Assembly (NCBI RefSeq): GCF_041361465.1
Contig: NZ_JBGKAC010000001.1
Coordinates: forward strand, 1,736,001 to 1,800,000
Direction: 5' to 3'
Origin: Halobaculum sp. MBLA0143
GTDB taxonomy: Archaea; Halobacteriota; Halobacteria; Halobacteriales; Haloferacaceae
Length of the DNA: 64,000 nt
Shown: piece by piece, positions 1 to 8,933 of the stretch
How the letters are laid out: each line of letters opens with the position of its first letter
Position numbering within the stretch: position 1 is the stretch's first letter
Notes under the pieces: generated by a model
What the model was told of the DNA's origin: nothing
Seen by the model: the letters and a program-made list of their open reading frames with translations, nothing else
Databases searched by the model: none
Program-made: the position numbers and the translations under genes

Positions 1-995
1 TCGCGGAGGCGGTCGACGACGGCACCGTCGCGGTGGCGGACGCCGCCGAGGAGATCGGGACGGGCACCGAGGACGTCGAGGCGGCCACCGAACAGACGAC
101 GACGGCAGTCGACGACCAACGACACCAGCTCCGCGAGGCGACCAACGAGATGGACGACCTCTCGGCGACGGCAGAGGAGATCGCCGCCACGACCGACGAG
201 GTGGCCCGCGAGACGACCGCGGCCGCGGAGGCGGCCGACGAGGCACAGACGACCGCCGGCGAGGCGATCCAGACGGTCGAGACGGTCCAGTCGGAGATGG
301 CCGACGCCGTCGACCGGATCGAACGGGTCGACGAGCGCACGGCGGAGATCACCGAGGTCGCCGAGATCATCGGCGACATCGCCGAACAGACGAACATGTT
401 GGCGTTGAACGCCTCGATCGAGGCCGCCAGGGCCGGCGGGAACGGCGGTGGCGGCGACGGGTTCGCAGTCGTCGCGAGCGAGGTGAAGAGTCTCGCCGAG
501 GAGACGGCCGAGCAGGCGGACGCCATCGGCGATACGATCGAGGAACTGCGGGCGGAGACGCGCGCCGCGACCGACCAGATCGGGACGACCAGCGAGTCGT
601 TGGCCGGGAGCGTGGAGACGACCCGGAGTGCGGTGTCGGAGATGGAACGGGTCTCCGAGACGGTGGGCCGGATCGACGACGGGGTCGCCGAGATCGCGGA
701 CGCGACCGACGAACAGGCCACCTCGACCCAACGGCTCACGAGCAAGGTGGACGAGGTGGCCGCGGTGGGTGACACGATCGCGGAGAACACGGAGGCGGTC
801 GTCTCGGCGACGGACACGGCTGGCGACGCCGTCGAGGCGGTGCTCGACACGAGCGACGAGCTCCGGGCACGGACGAGCGACCTGACGGGGGAGTTGGCCC
901 GGTTCGACCTGGCGGTCGACGGCCAGCCGTCGCCCGCGACCGGCGACGCGGAGCCGGCGGCCGTGCGGTCCGACGGGGGTGATCGACGGTGGTGA
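1..995 (+). CDS. htrI: Sensory rhodopsin I transducer HtrI, C-terminal part (5' end outside window)
   Basis: Partial gene open from the left edge; the first complete in-frame codon is at position 3. It encodes the cytoplasmic coiled-coil signalling half of a methyl-accepting transducer: long heptad-like helices, then the hairpin signature [18 protein letters not shown] followed by [15 protein letters not shown], the region that docks CheW and CheA. A glycine-rich stretch (GGNGGGGDG) sits at the hairpin turn and looks about three residues longer than usual. The downstream opsin starts inside the stop codon, the htrI-sopI arrangement known from Halobacterium, so the partner is inferred to be SRI. 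N-terminal TM helices and HAMP domains lie outside the window. Confidence 0.9.
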   Translation, partial: AEAVDDGTVAVADAAEEIGTGTEDVEAATEQTTTAVDDQRHQLREATNEMDDLSATAEEIAATTDEVARETTAAAEAADEAQTTAGEAIQTVETVQSEMADAVDRIERVDERTAEITEVAEIIGDIAEQTNMLALNASIEAARAGGNGGGGDGFAVVASEVKSLAEETAEQADAIGDTIEELRAETRAATDQIGTTSESLAGSVETTRSAVSEMERVSETVGRIDDGVAEIADATDEQATSTQRLTSKVDEVAAVGDTIAENTEAVVSATDTAGDAVEAVLDTSDELRARTSDLTGELARFDLAVDGQPSPATGDAEPAAVRSDGGDRRW

Positions 996-1747
996 CCGCC
1001 GAGACGGTCTCGTTGTCGCTGGGTGTCGTCGGGATGGCGTTGGGTGCCGTGGTCTGGTACCGGCTGTGGGCAGACAGCGACGCCGCGACCCGCGAGCGCG
1101 GGGCGTTCGTCTGGATCGCGGTGATTCCCGTGGCGGCCGCAGTCGCGTACGCGCTGATGGCGCTGGACGTCGGGTTCGTCTCCGTCGGTGGCGTCACGGT
1201 GCCGGTGCCGCGGTACGTCGACTGGCTCGTCACCACGCCGGTGTTGATCGGCTACACCGCCCACGTCGCTGGCGCGAGTCGGCGGACGACCGGGTGGATC
1301 GTCGCCGTCGACGTGGCGATGGTCGTCGTCGGCTGGGCGGGCGTCGTCACGGGCGGGACGACCCGGCTGGCGGCGTTCGCAACCTCGTCGCTGTGTTACG
1401 TCGGGCTGTTGTACGCGTTGTACGGCGTGTTACCGGACGTGGCCGCCGAGCGGAGCGGCTCCCGTCGACGGTTGTTCGAGGTGCTGCAGAACCACGTCGG
1501 ACTGTTGTGGGTCGTCTACCCGGTCGTCTGGGCGGCTGGCCCGCTCGGGTTGGGCTACGTCGAGACGATCGGCGTCACGCTGCTGATCAGCTTCGTCGAC
1601 GTGATGGCGAAGACGCCGTACGTCTACTTCGTCTCCGTGCACCGGTCGGCGTTCACCGACCCCACCGAGACCGCCGCGACCGAGTCGGCCGAGACGCCGG
1701 CCGGGACGCCCGCGGCCGCCGACGGCGGGGAGGCGACCGCCGACTGA
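989..1747 (+). CDS. sopI: Sensory rhodopsin I (SRI-type opsin)
   Basis: Seven-helix retinal protein of 252 aa that signals through HtrI in phototaxis. The retinal Schiff-base lysine is K208 ([11 protein letters not shown]). The helix C motif [10 protein letters not shown] holds counterion D78, and the bacteriorhodopsin D96 position is Y89, as in SRI rather than in a proton pump. The segment [15 protein letters not shown] and the helix G end closely match my memory of Halobacterium SRI. The residue matching SRI His166 appears to be Y137. GTG codons lie at 989 and 992; both overlap the htrI TGA (993-995), implying coupled translation. A disordered acidic tail of about 28 residues follows the last helix. 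Confidence 0.92.
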   Translation: MVTAETVSLSLGVVGMALGAVVWYRLWADSDAATRERGAFVWIAVIPVAAAVAYALMALDVGFVSVGGVTVPVPRYVDWLVTTPVLIGYTAHVAGASRRTTGWIVAVDVAMVVVGWAGVVTGGTTRLAAFATSSLCYVGLLYALYGVLPDVAAERSGSRRRLFEVLQNHVGLLWVVYPVVWAAGPLGLGYVETIGVTLLISFVDVMAKTPYVYFVSVHRSAFTDPTETAATESAETPAGTPAAADGGEATAD

Positions 1748-1867
1748 CCGGCGGCTGCGGGCTCGTCCCCGAGGCGGAGTGTCTCGCGACACCCGACCGG
1801 AGCGGCCCGCACACCGGCCGTCACCACCCCACGGCCGGCCGTGTCTTTCGAAATTCGTAATCTACTT

Positions 1868-1887
1868 CGAATCGCGTCTCAGATTCG
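1868..1887. promoter_or_regulatory. Inverted repeat upstream of carB TATA box
   Basis: CGAATC (1868-1873) and GATTCG (1882-1887) form a 6-bp inverted repeat with an 8-bp spacer directly upstream of the carB TATA box, a suitable place for a regulator site. Another ATTCG lies just upstream at about 1854. No known regulator is assigned. Confidence 0.3.
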
Positions 1888-1892
1888 CGGGT

Positions 1893-1899
1893 CTTATTA
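1893..1899 (+). promoter_or_regulatory. carB TATA box
   Basis: CTTATTA in otherwise GC-rich DNA is centred 28 nt upstream of the carB ATG, which predicts a leaderless transcript beginning at or next to the start codon. Confidence 0.6.
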
Positions 1900-1923
1900 C
1901 GATACACGGACCACCACGGGGTA

Positions 1924-4900
1924 ATGGACGACGGACGGACGATCCTGCTCGTGGGGAGCGGCCCGATCCAGATCGGACAGGCGGCGGAGTTCGACTACTC
2001 CGGGGCACAGGCGTGTCGCGCCCTCCAGGAGGAGGGCGCACGAGTGGTGTTGGTCAACTCCAACCCGGCGACGATCATGACGGACCCGGAGACCGCAGAC
2101 CGGGTGTACATCGAGCCGATCACGCCCGACTCCATCGCGGAGGTGATCGCCGCGGAGGAGCCGGACGGCGTGATCGCCGGGCTCGGCGGCCAGACGGGGT
2201 TGAACGTCACCGCAGAGCTCGCAGAACAGGGGGTGTTAGACGAGTACGGTGTCGAGATCATGGGGACACCCCTGGAGACGATCTACGCGACGGAGGACCG
2301 CGACCGGTTCCGCGACCGGATGGAACGGCTGGGCCAGCCCGTGCCCCGCTCGCAGACGATCACGGACCCGTCGGAACTCGACGACGCGGTCGCGGCCGTC
2401 GGCGGGCTCCCGGTGATCGTCCGGACGACGTACACGCTGGGCGGGCAGGGCTCCAGTGTCGTTCACGACCGCGAGGAACTGGAGGAACGCGCCCGCCACG
2501 GGCTGCGGCTCTCCCGCAACGGCGAGGTGATGGTGACGGAGTCCATCGACGGCTGGGTGGAGCTGGAGTACGAGGTGATGCGGGACGCCGACGACTCCTG
2601 TGTCATCATCTGCAACATGGAGAACCTGGACCCGATGGGGATCCACACCGGGGAGTCGACGGTCGTCACCCCCTCGCAGGTGATCCCGGACGACGGTCAC
2701 CAGGAGATGCGGGACGCGGCCTTGGAGGTGATCCGCGATCTGGGCATCCAGGGTGGGTGTAACATCCAGTTCGCCTGGCACGACGACGGTACCCCGGGCG
2801 GGGAGTACCGGGTCGTCGAGGTGAACCCCCGGGTGTCGCGGTCGTCGGCGCTGGCGTCGAAGGCGACCGGCTACCCGATCGCCCGGGTGACGGCGAAGGT
2901 GGCGCTGGGCAAGCGCCTCCACGAGATCGACAACGAGATCACGGGCGAGACGACGGCGGCGTTCGAGCCGGCGATCGACTACGTCGTGACGAAGGTGCCG
3001 CGGTGGCCCATCGACAAGTTCCCCGAGACGGAGTTCGAACTGTCGACGGCGATGAAGTCGACCGGGGAGGCGATGTCGATCGGCCGGACGTTCGAGGAGT
3101 CGCTGACGAAGGCGCTCCGTTCCAGCGAGTACGAGCCGGCGGTCGACCTGACGGCCGTCGACGACGAGACGCTGCGCGAACAGTACCTCGAGCGCCCGTG
3201 TCCGGAGCGGCCGTACGCGATCTTCGAGGCGTTCGAGCGCGAGTTCGACGTGGCCGACGTCGTGGAGGCGACCGGCATCTACGAGTGGTACGTCGAGCGG
3301 TTCCGGCGTGTCGCGGACGCCCGGGCGACCGCCGCGCAGGGCTCGTTCGGCGACGCCGCCGCGGCCGGGCTGACGAACGACGAGATCGCGGCCGTCGCCG
3401 ACACGGACACGAGCAGCGTGGAGACGACCGTCCCCCGGCGGTCGTTCAAACAGGTGGACACCTGTGCCGGTGAGTTCGCGGCGTCGACGCCGTACTACTA
3501 CTCCGCGCGCCAGCCGGAGTACCTCGTCGACGCCGCCGGAGGAGTGGTTGCCGAAGACGCTGACGCCGCCGGGACGGCAGCCGACGGGGACACCGACACG
3601 CCGTCGTTGGTCGGGCCCGCGGGCGACGAACTCCGGATCGACCGCGACGCGGACAGCGTGCTCGTGGTCGGCGGTGGGCCGATCCGGATCGGCCAGGGGG
3701 TGGAGTTCGACTACTGTGCGGTCCACGCCGTCCAGGCGTTCCGGGCGGCAGGACTGGACGCGCACGTCGTCAACAACAACCCGGAGACGGTGTCGACGGA
3801 CTACGACACCTCCGACGGGCTGTTCTTCGAGCCGCTGACGGCAGAAGAGATCGCCGACGCCGTGGCCGCGACGGACGCCGACGGCGTGGCGGTGCAGTTC
3901 GGCGGCCAGACCTCGGTGGAGGTCGGGGAGCCGTTGGCGGCGGAGTTGGACCGTCGGGGCCTGGACTGTGAGATCCTGGGGACGAGCCCGGAGGCGATGG
4001 ACCTCGCGGAGGACCGCGACCGGTTCAATCGGTTGTTGGACGAGCGGGGGATCGAACAGCCGGAGGGTGGCAGCGCGGAGTCGGTCGACGAGGCGGTCGA
4101 GTTGGCCGCGGAGATCGGCTACCCGGTGCTCACTCGGCCCAGCTACGTCCTCGGCGGGCGGGCGATGGAGATCGTCCACGACGAGGCGGAGCTGCGGGAG
4201 TACGTCGCCGAGGCCGTCCGAGTGTCGCCGGATCGCCCGATCCTGATCGACGAGTTCCTGGACGACGCCGTGGAGTTGGACGTGGACGCCGTCGCCGACG
4301 GCGAGGACGTCCTCTTGGGCGGGATCATGGAGCACGTCGAGTCGGCGGGGGTCCACTCCGGCGACTCCGCGTGTGTGATCCCGCCGCGGTCGCTGTCGGC
4401 GGCGACGGAGGCCCGGGTCCGGGAGGTGGTCGAGGAGATCGCGGACGCGCTGGACACGGTCGGTCTCCTCAACGTCCAGTTGGCCGTCCGGGAGACCGAC
4501 GGCGACGGCGCCGGCGAGGTGTACGTCCTGGAGGCGAACCCGCGTTCCTCGCGGACGGTGCCGTTCGTGTCGAAGGCGACTGGCGTCCCAGTCGCCAGAC
4601 TCGCCGCTCGGGTGATGGCCGGCGAGTCGGTGGCAGAGTTGGACGCGACGGAGCAGGTACCGGAGGCGTACAGCGTCAAGGAGGTCGTGCTCCCGTTCGA
4701 CCGGCTGCCGGACGCCGACCCGCGGCTCGGCCCGGAGATGAAGTCCACCGGCGAGGTGATGGGCACCCACGAGACGTTCGGCCGGGCGTACGACAAAGCC
4801 CAGATCGCCGCCGACGCCGCCGCCCCCGCGGAGGGGACGGCCGTCGTGGAGATCGACGACCCCGAACTGCGCGAGCAGTTCGGCGAACACTACGAACTGT

Positions 4901-5133
4901 TGTCGCCGACAGACACGACGACGGCGATCCGCGAGGGGGAGGTGGACTACCTGGTCTCCGACGAACGGGCGTCGCTGCGGGCGGCCGTCGACGAGGACGT
5001 GCCGTACGTCTCCACCGTCGCCGCCGCGGAGGCGGTGTCGACCGGGCTCGAGCACCGCGACACGGAGCTGAGCACAGTCGCGGTGACGGACCGGCCGCGG
5101 CGTCGCAAGCAGTGGGGCGAGCGAGGGCAGTGA
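1924..5133 (+). CDS. carB: Carbamoyl-phosphate synthase large subunit
   Basis: 1069 aa, the usual length. It makes carbamoyl phosphate from bicarbonate, ammonia (delivered by CarA) and two ATP for arginine and pyrimidine synthesis. The two homologous ATP-grasp halves are plain: the first opens with VGSGPIQIGQAAEFDYSG, the second (about residue 577) with VGGGPIRIGQGVEFDYC. Both contain EVNPR/EANPR-type metal and ATP motifs (VVEVNPRVSRSSALASKATGYP and EANPRSSRTVPFVSKATGVP). A haloarchaeal acidic linker (residues about 540-575) separates the halves, and the last 110 residues form the MGS-like allosteric domain. carA is not in the window. The start is supported by the TATA spacing. Confidence 0.97.
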   Translation: MDDGRTILLVGSGPIQIGQAAEFDYSGAQACRALQEEGARVVLVNSNPATIMTDPETADRVYIEPITPDSIAEVIAAEEPDGVIAGLGGQTGLNVTAELAEQGVLDEYGVEIMGTPLETIYATEDRDRFRDRMERLGQPVPRSQTITDPSELDDAVAAVGGLPVIVRTTYTLGGQGSSVVHDREELEERARHGLRLSRNGEVMVTESIDGWVELEYEVMRDADDSCVIICNMENLDPMGIHTGESTVVTPSQVIPDDGHQEMRDAALEVIRDLGIQGGCNIQFAWHDDGTPGGEYRVVEVNPRVSRSSALASKATGYPIARVTAKVALGKRLHEIDNEITGETTAAFEPAIDYVVTKVPRWPIDKFPETEFELSTAMKSTGEAMSIGRTFEESLTKALRSSEYEPAVDLTAVDDETLREQYLERPCPERPYAIFEAFEREFDVADVVEATGIYEWYVERFRRVADARATAAQGSFGDAAAAGLTNDEIAAVADTDTSSVETTVPRRSFKQVDTCAGEFAASTPYYYSARQPEYLVDAAGGVVAEDADAAGTAADGDTDTPSLVGPAGDELRIDRDADSVLVVGGGPIRIGQGVEFDYCAVHAVQAFRAAGLDAHVVNNNPETVSTDYDTSDGLFFEPLTAEEIADAVAATDADGVAVQFGGQTSVEVGEPLAAELDRRGLDCEILGTSPEAMDLAEDRDRFNRLLDERGIEQPEGGSAESVDEAVELAAEIGYPVLTRPSYVLGGRAMEIVHDEAELREYVAEAVRVSPDRPILIDEFLDDAVELDVDAVADGEDVLLGGIMEHVESAGVHSGDSACVIPPRSLSAATEARVREVVEEIADALDTVGLLNVQLAVRETDGDGAGEVYVLEANPRSSRTVPFVSKATGVPVARLAARVMAGESVAELDATEQVPEAYSVKEVVLPFDRLPDADPRLGPEMKSTGEVMGTHETFGRAYDKAQIAADAAAPAEGTAVVEIDDPELREQFGEHYELLSPTDTTTAIREGEVDYLVSDERASLRAAVDEDVPYVSTVAAAEAVSTGLEHRDTELSTVAVTDRPRRRKQWGERGQ

Positions 5134-5347
5134 ACGGTACGGGGTGAACACCGGGGGAGTGCGACGTAGCAGCGTGCGCGGCGCCGCCGAGTGAGTCGTC
5201 GGGGCCGGGCGAGTCGTCGGCGCTGCCGACGGCCACGGACGGGTCGTGCGAGTTCGGCGTCTAGCCCCCGAGCGGGCCGTCGTCGGACGCCTCGGCGGTC
5301 GACAGCGTTACGTACTTACGGCGGCGACGCGAACCGAGAGGTACCGA

Positions 5348-5824
5348 ATGAGGCGCGACTACTTCGAACTGGAGGTGGACAGCGTCGGTTGGGTCGAGAA
5401 CGACGACGACCCCAGACGCCCCCACGTCTACATCGACTTCCACGGCCCGGAGGACCTACTGCACGACCGCCTGACTGACCCCGGCGGCGATCTGTTGGAC
5501 GCGGCGGAGACGGACGTCGCCTTCCGACTCCAAGAGGCACACGAGAGCAACCCGGAGGCGCCGGGTGTGGTCGGCGTCACCAACCGCGTCACCGGGGAGT
5601 TCATCGTCGAGCTGAACGAGGAGGCCGAGGACGTACTCCAGTTCATCCGCGCGGCCCGCGAGTTCGGCGAGAGCGTCGGCGACGACGACGGCCAGTTCGC
5701 GGTGGAGATCGCCGTCGACGGCGAGGAACTCGTCACCTACGAGAAGGAGACGTTCTTGGTGTACGACGCCGAGGGGAACCTCCTGCGGACGGAGAGTCTG
5801 ATCCCCTCCGGCGTCGAACTCTGA
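5348..5824 (+). CDS. Conserved haloarchaeal protein of unknown function
   Basis: 158 aa, acidic, soluble, with no signal peptide or TM helix. It opens MRRDYFELEVDSV and alternates predicted beta strands with acidic loops; I recognise it only as a type widespread in haloarchaea (possibly the family called DUF5793, from memory). The ATG at 5348 is chosen over upstream starts because the upstream codons read as non-coding arginine-rich sequence. It stands alone between carB and a convergent SDR gene; 5134-5347 holds only its presumed promoter (a weak TTACGTACTTA stretch at about 5308). Confidence 0.75.
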   Translation: MRRDYFELEVDSVGWVENDDDPRRPHVYIDFHGPEDLLHDRLTDPGGDLLDAAETDVAFRLQEAHESNPEAPGVVGVTNRVTGEFIVELNEEAEDVLQFIRAAREFGESVGDDDGQFAVEIAVDGEELVTYEKETFLVYDAEGNLLRTESLIPSGVEL

Positions 5825-5842
5825 CCGGAGCTGTTCTGTCCG

Positions 5843-6544
5843 TCAGCGGCTCGCCCGCTTCCAGACCCGCAGGTCGATCACGTCGCCGCCGTGTTCCTCG
5901 GGGTCGGCCTCCCGGGCGGCCCAGGTGAACATCGCCGCGACACGCTCCGGGTCGCGGCCGCTCTCGTCGCCCGTCAGCTCCGTGGCGACGAGCCCCAGGT
6001 CCAGCACGAACGCGTCGGCGTCGGCGTCGGCGTGGAACTGCCGGACGACCGCCTCCGCGCCGGCCTTCGAGACGGCGTACGCCCCCAGCCCCGGCTTGGC
6101 CTCGCGCGCGACGGCACCCGACGGCACCAACAACCGCGCACCCTCGGCGAGGTGGGGCAGCGACTCACGGAGCGTCCCGAACACGCCTCGGACGTTCGTC
6201 TGGTAGCTGTCGTCGAACCTGCTGTACGACGCCTCGGTGATGGGCGAGTCACCGGGGGACCCGTGGAAGACGGCGGCGTTGGCGACGACCACGTCCACGC
6301 CGGGCGTGCCGTGTTCTGCGGCCGTCTCCAGCAGTCGTTCTAGGTCGTACTCGTCGCGCACGTCCGCCCGCTGGCCGGTCACGCTGCCGGCCGCGTCGGC
6401 GTCCAGTTCCTCTGCCGTCTCCGTCACCCGCTCGGGGTCGCGGGCACAGATCACTACGTCTGCGCCCTCGTCTGCGAACTCCGCGGCGACCGCTCGTCCG
6501 ACACCTCGTGTCGCACCCGTCACGACGACTGTCTGCTCGTCCAT
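5843..6544 (-). CDS. Short-chain dehydrogenase/reductase
   Basis: 233 aa NAD(P)-dependent oxidoreductase of the classical SDR family. Visible features: the Rossmann motif TGATRGVG near the N terminus, ARD at the end of beta-2 (residues about 36-38), NAA at about 90, and the catalytic Ser-Tyr-Lys set in PSGAVAREAKPGLGAYAVSKAG (Y and K three apart). The cofactor loop CARDPER has an arginine after the second strand, which leans toward NADPH. The substrate cannot be told from sequence. It converges on the preceding gene, 18 nt apart, and is transcribed away from the carotenoid operon. Confidence 0.9.
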   Translation of the reverse strand: MDEQTVVVTGATRGVGRAVAAEFADEGADVVICARDPERVTETAEELDADAAGSVTGQRADVRDEYDLERLLETAAEHGTPGVDVVVANAAVFHGSPGDSPITEASYSRFDDSYQTNVRGVFGTLRESLPHLAEGARLLVPSGAVAREAKPGLGAYAVSKAGAEAVVRQFHADADADAFVLDLGLVATELTGDESGRDPERVAAMFTWAAREADPEEHGGDVIDLRVWKRASR

Positions 6545-6663
6545 AGGTGACGGTGGAGCGGGAGGTACTTAGCCGCGGCGTAGACGGACGAGTGTGCGGG
6601 GACACGACTGTCGTCGTGATTCCGTTCGGGACCGTCGTTTGAACTCAGAAGGCGAAGCAGAGT

Positions 6664-7068
6664 GTGACGGTGCAGACACCGGGACGACTCTCACTCGAAC
6701 TCGTCGCTGTGCTCGTTTTCGTCGTCCCGGGACCGATCGGACTCCAGGCGTAGTTCGGGGCGTCACGGCGGTCGCGCGACCTCTCTCGGACGCGACTCGT
6801 CGTCTATAGTGCGGCGATCGGCCTGGCCTCACTTCTCGTCTTGTGACTCCTCTCGGCTCCGTTCCTCTGGGGCACGAGGATGCCGGGTAGGTGGGTGAGC
6901 AGGACACAGTCTGTGGCTTCGGCGGCTGTCCCGACCACACCGGAGACTGAGTTCAGGTTCGTCTCTGTAGTGATACTGTACGCGATTCACCTCCGTCTGG
7001 GCGTGCTCGTCGGAGTGGTCTCCGGACTGGGACGTAACTACGTTCTGGGTCGCGGCGTCTCTCGTGAC
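6664..7068 (+). pseudogene. Decayed small membrane-protein gene (two in-frame stops)
   Basis: The 711-bp stretch 6545-7255 has no intact gene. One plus-strand frame from GTG 6664 reads VTVQTPGRLSLELVAVLVFVV and then further hydrophobic segments (RLVVYSAAIGLASLLVL; FVSVVILYAIHLRLGVLVGVV), broken only by TAG at 6751-6753 and TGA at 6844-6846. Both stops sit where a Trp codon would be natural in a membrane helix or its border. Hydrophobic runs in one frame are what a dead polytopic membrane protein leaves behind. The start VxxVVPGP recalls small PG-motif membrane proteins, but the family is not assigned. The 3' boundary is approximate. Confidence 0.4.
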
Positions 7069-7224
7069 CGCCGTGACCCGTGGGGGTGGCGTTCGAAGAG
7101 GAGACGGCGGAAGGTGTGGAGAGTCTGGCGGGCACGGCGGCCTCGCTTCGACACCTCCGGGTCGAAGACCGCCTGGGGACCCCCACACTGTCACTCGCAA
7201 CCACACCACGTCCGGCGTACCACG

Positions 7225-7231
7225 TTTTATA
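7225..7231 (+). promoter_or_regulatory. crt operon TATA box
   Basis: TTTTATA centred 28 nt before the crtI ATG at 7256. It predicts a leaderless transcript for the carotenoid operon. Confidence 0.65.
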
Positions 7232-7255
7232 CACGCCCCGCTCGTAACCCGTTCT

Positions 7256-8776
7256 ATGTCACGACCAGCCTCCAGTCCCGGACGCGAGCCCCGCGATCTC
7301 TCCGGGGTCGCGGGCGACGACGTGGTCGTCGTCGGGAGCGGCTTCGGTGGTCTCTCGACGGCCTGTTATCTCGCCGACGCCGGGGCGAACGTCACCGTCT
7401 TGGAGAAGAACGAGCAGTTGGGCGGTCGGGCGTCCGTGCTCGAACGGGACGGCTTCCGGTTCGACATGGGGCCGTCCTGGTACCTGATGCCCGACGTGTT
7501 CGAGAACTTCTTCGGCCACTTCGGGAAGTCGCCCGACGACTACTACGAGTTGGAGCGGCTCGACCCCCACTACCGGATGTTCTTCAAGGACGGGGATCGG
7601 GTGGACATGACGCCGGATCTCGAACGCAACAAGGAGCTGTTCGAGTCCTACGAGGACGGCGCCGGCGAGGCCTTCGACGAGTACCTCGAGAAGTCCGAGC
7701 GTAACTACGAGATCGGGATGGAACACTTCGTGTACGAACACCGCGACCGGCTGCGGGACTTCGTCGACACGGACGTGTTGCGCCACTCCTGGGGGTTGTC
7801 GCTGATCGGGTCGATGCAGGACCACGTCGAGGACTACTTCGACAACCCGAAGCTCCAACAGATCATGCAGTACACGCTGGTGTTCCTCGGCGGCTCGCCG
7901 AACAACACGCCGGCGTTGTACAACCTGATGAGTCACGTCGACTTCAACCTCGGCGTGTTCTACCCCGAAGGTGGGACCGGCGCGGTCGTCGACGCGATGG
8001 TCGATCTCGGACGCGAGTTGGGTGTGACCTACCGGACGGACGCCCCGGTGTCGGAGATCGCCGGCCAACGCGGTGGGTTCGCCGTCCGGACGGAGACCGG
8101 CGAGACGCACCTCCCGGACCGTGTCGTCTCGAACGCGGACATGGCCCACACCGAGCGAGAACTGCTGCCGGAACGGAAACGCCAGTACGACGACGACTAC
8201 TGGGACTCCCGGACGTACGCCCCGTCGGCGTACCTGTTGTATCTCGGCGTGGAGGGCGACGTGGACGATCTCGCCCACCACTCGCTGGTGTTGCCGACGG
8301 ACTGGGACCCGCACTTCGACAAGATCTTCGACAACCCGGAGTGGCCCGACGACCCGGCCTACTACCTGTGTGTCCCGTCGAAGACGGACGATACGGTCGC
8401 GCCGGAGGGCCACTCGAACCTGTTCGCGCTCGTCCCGATCGCCGCCGGGTTGGAGGACACCCCCGAACTGCGCGAGGAGTTCCGCGACCTGGTGTTGGAC
8501 GACATCGCCGAGAACACCGGGGTGGACCTCCGGGACCGGATCGTCGTCGAGGAGTCGTTCTCCGTCGAGGACTTCGCCGGACGGTACAACTCCGAGCAGG
8601 GGACGGCGCTGGGAATGGCCCACACGCTCCGCCAGACCGCGCCGTTCCGACCGGGTCACACCTCCTCGGAGGTGGACGGGCTGTACTACACCGGGTCGTT
8701 CACGACCCCCGGTATCGGCGTGCCGATGTGTCTCATCAGCGGACTCCTCACCGCCGAAGTGATGGGTCGCGAGTGA
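7256..8776 (+). CDS. crtI: Phytoene desaturase
   Basis: 506 aa FAD-dependent desaturase that converts phytoene toward lycopene, the precursor of bacterioruberin. The N-terminal dinucleotide-binding motif VVVVGSGFGGLSTACYLADAG is followed by LEKNEQLGGRASV; the C-terminal FAD-binding segment is GLYYTGSFTTPGIGVPMCLISG, typical of CrtI enzymes. The ATG at 7256 is fixed by the TATA box; the reading frame extends upstream but in non-coding-looking sequence. It is the first gene of a crtI-lyeJ-cruF operon, the same gene set as in Halobacterium and Haloarcula C50 carotenoid synthesis. Confidence 0.95.
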   Translation: MSRPASSPGREPRDLSGVAGDDVVVVGSGFGGLSTACYLADAGANVTVLEKNEQLGGRASVLERDGFRFDMGPSWYLMPDVFENFFGHFGKSPDDYYELERLDPHYRMFFKDGDRVDMTPDLERNKELFESYEDGAGEAFDEYLEKSERNYEIGMEHFVYEHRDRLRDFVDTDVLRHSWGLSLIGSMQDHVEDYFDNPKLQQIMQYTLVFLGGSPNNTPALYNLMSHVDFNLGVFYPEGGTGAVVDAMVDLGRELGVTYRTDAPVSEIAGQRGGFAVRTETGETHLPDRVVSNADMAHTERELLPERKRQYDDDYWDSRTYAPSAYLLYLGVEGDVDDLAHHSLVLPTDWDPHFDKIFDNPEWPDDPAYYLCVPSKTDDTVAPEGHSNLFALVPIAAGLEDTPELREEFRDLVLDDIAENTGVDLRDRIVVEESFSVEDFAGRYNSEQGTALGMAHTLRQTAPFRPGHTSSEVDGLYYTGSFTTPGIGVPMCLISGLLTAEVMGRE

Positions 8777-8795
8777 CAGCGACGAGGTGACTCGC

Positions 8796-8933
8796 GTGAG
8801 ACGACACGGCCCCGGTCGAGACGCGAGCGACCGCGCCCCAGAGAGGGGCGCCGAGGCGGACACTGACGCGGACACGGGCACCGAAGCGGGCGCAGACGCG
8901 GACACTGACGCGGCCGCGGAGGTGGCGGCGTGA
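8796..8933 (+). other. Spacer ORF between crtI and lyeJ: 45-codon Asp/Thr/Ala-rich frame with internal repeat
   Basis: The 153 bases between crtI and lyeJ carry an open frame from GTG 8796 to TGA 8931-8933, which overlaps the lyeJ GTG (8930) by three bases. The product would be acidic low-complexity sequence (EADTDADTGTEAGADADTD). A GCGGACACTGACGCGG element occurs twice, 42 nt apart. It may be a translated coupler, or just expanded repeat DNA. No homology recognised. Confidence 0.3.

Noticed and set aside
2236-5151. 971-codon open frame antisense to carB
   Set aside because: Arg/His/Pro-rich shadow of a certain gene, produced by high GC at third positions; no conserved motif.
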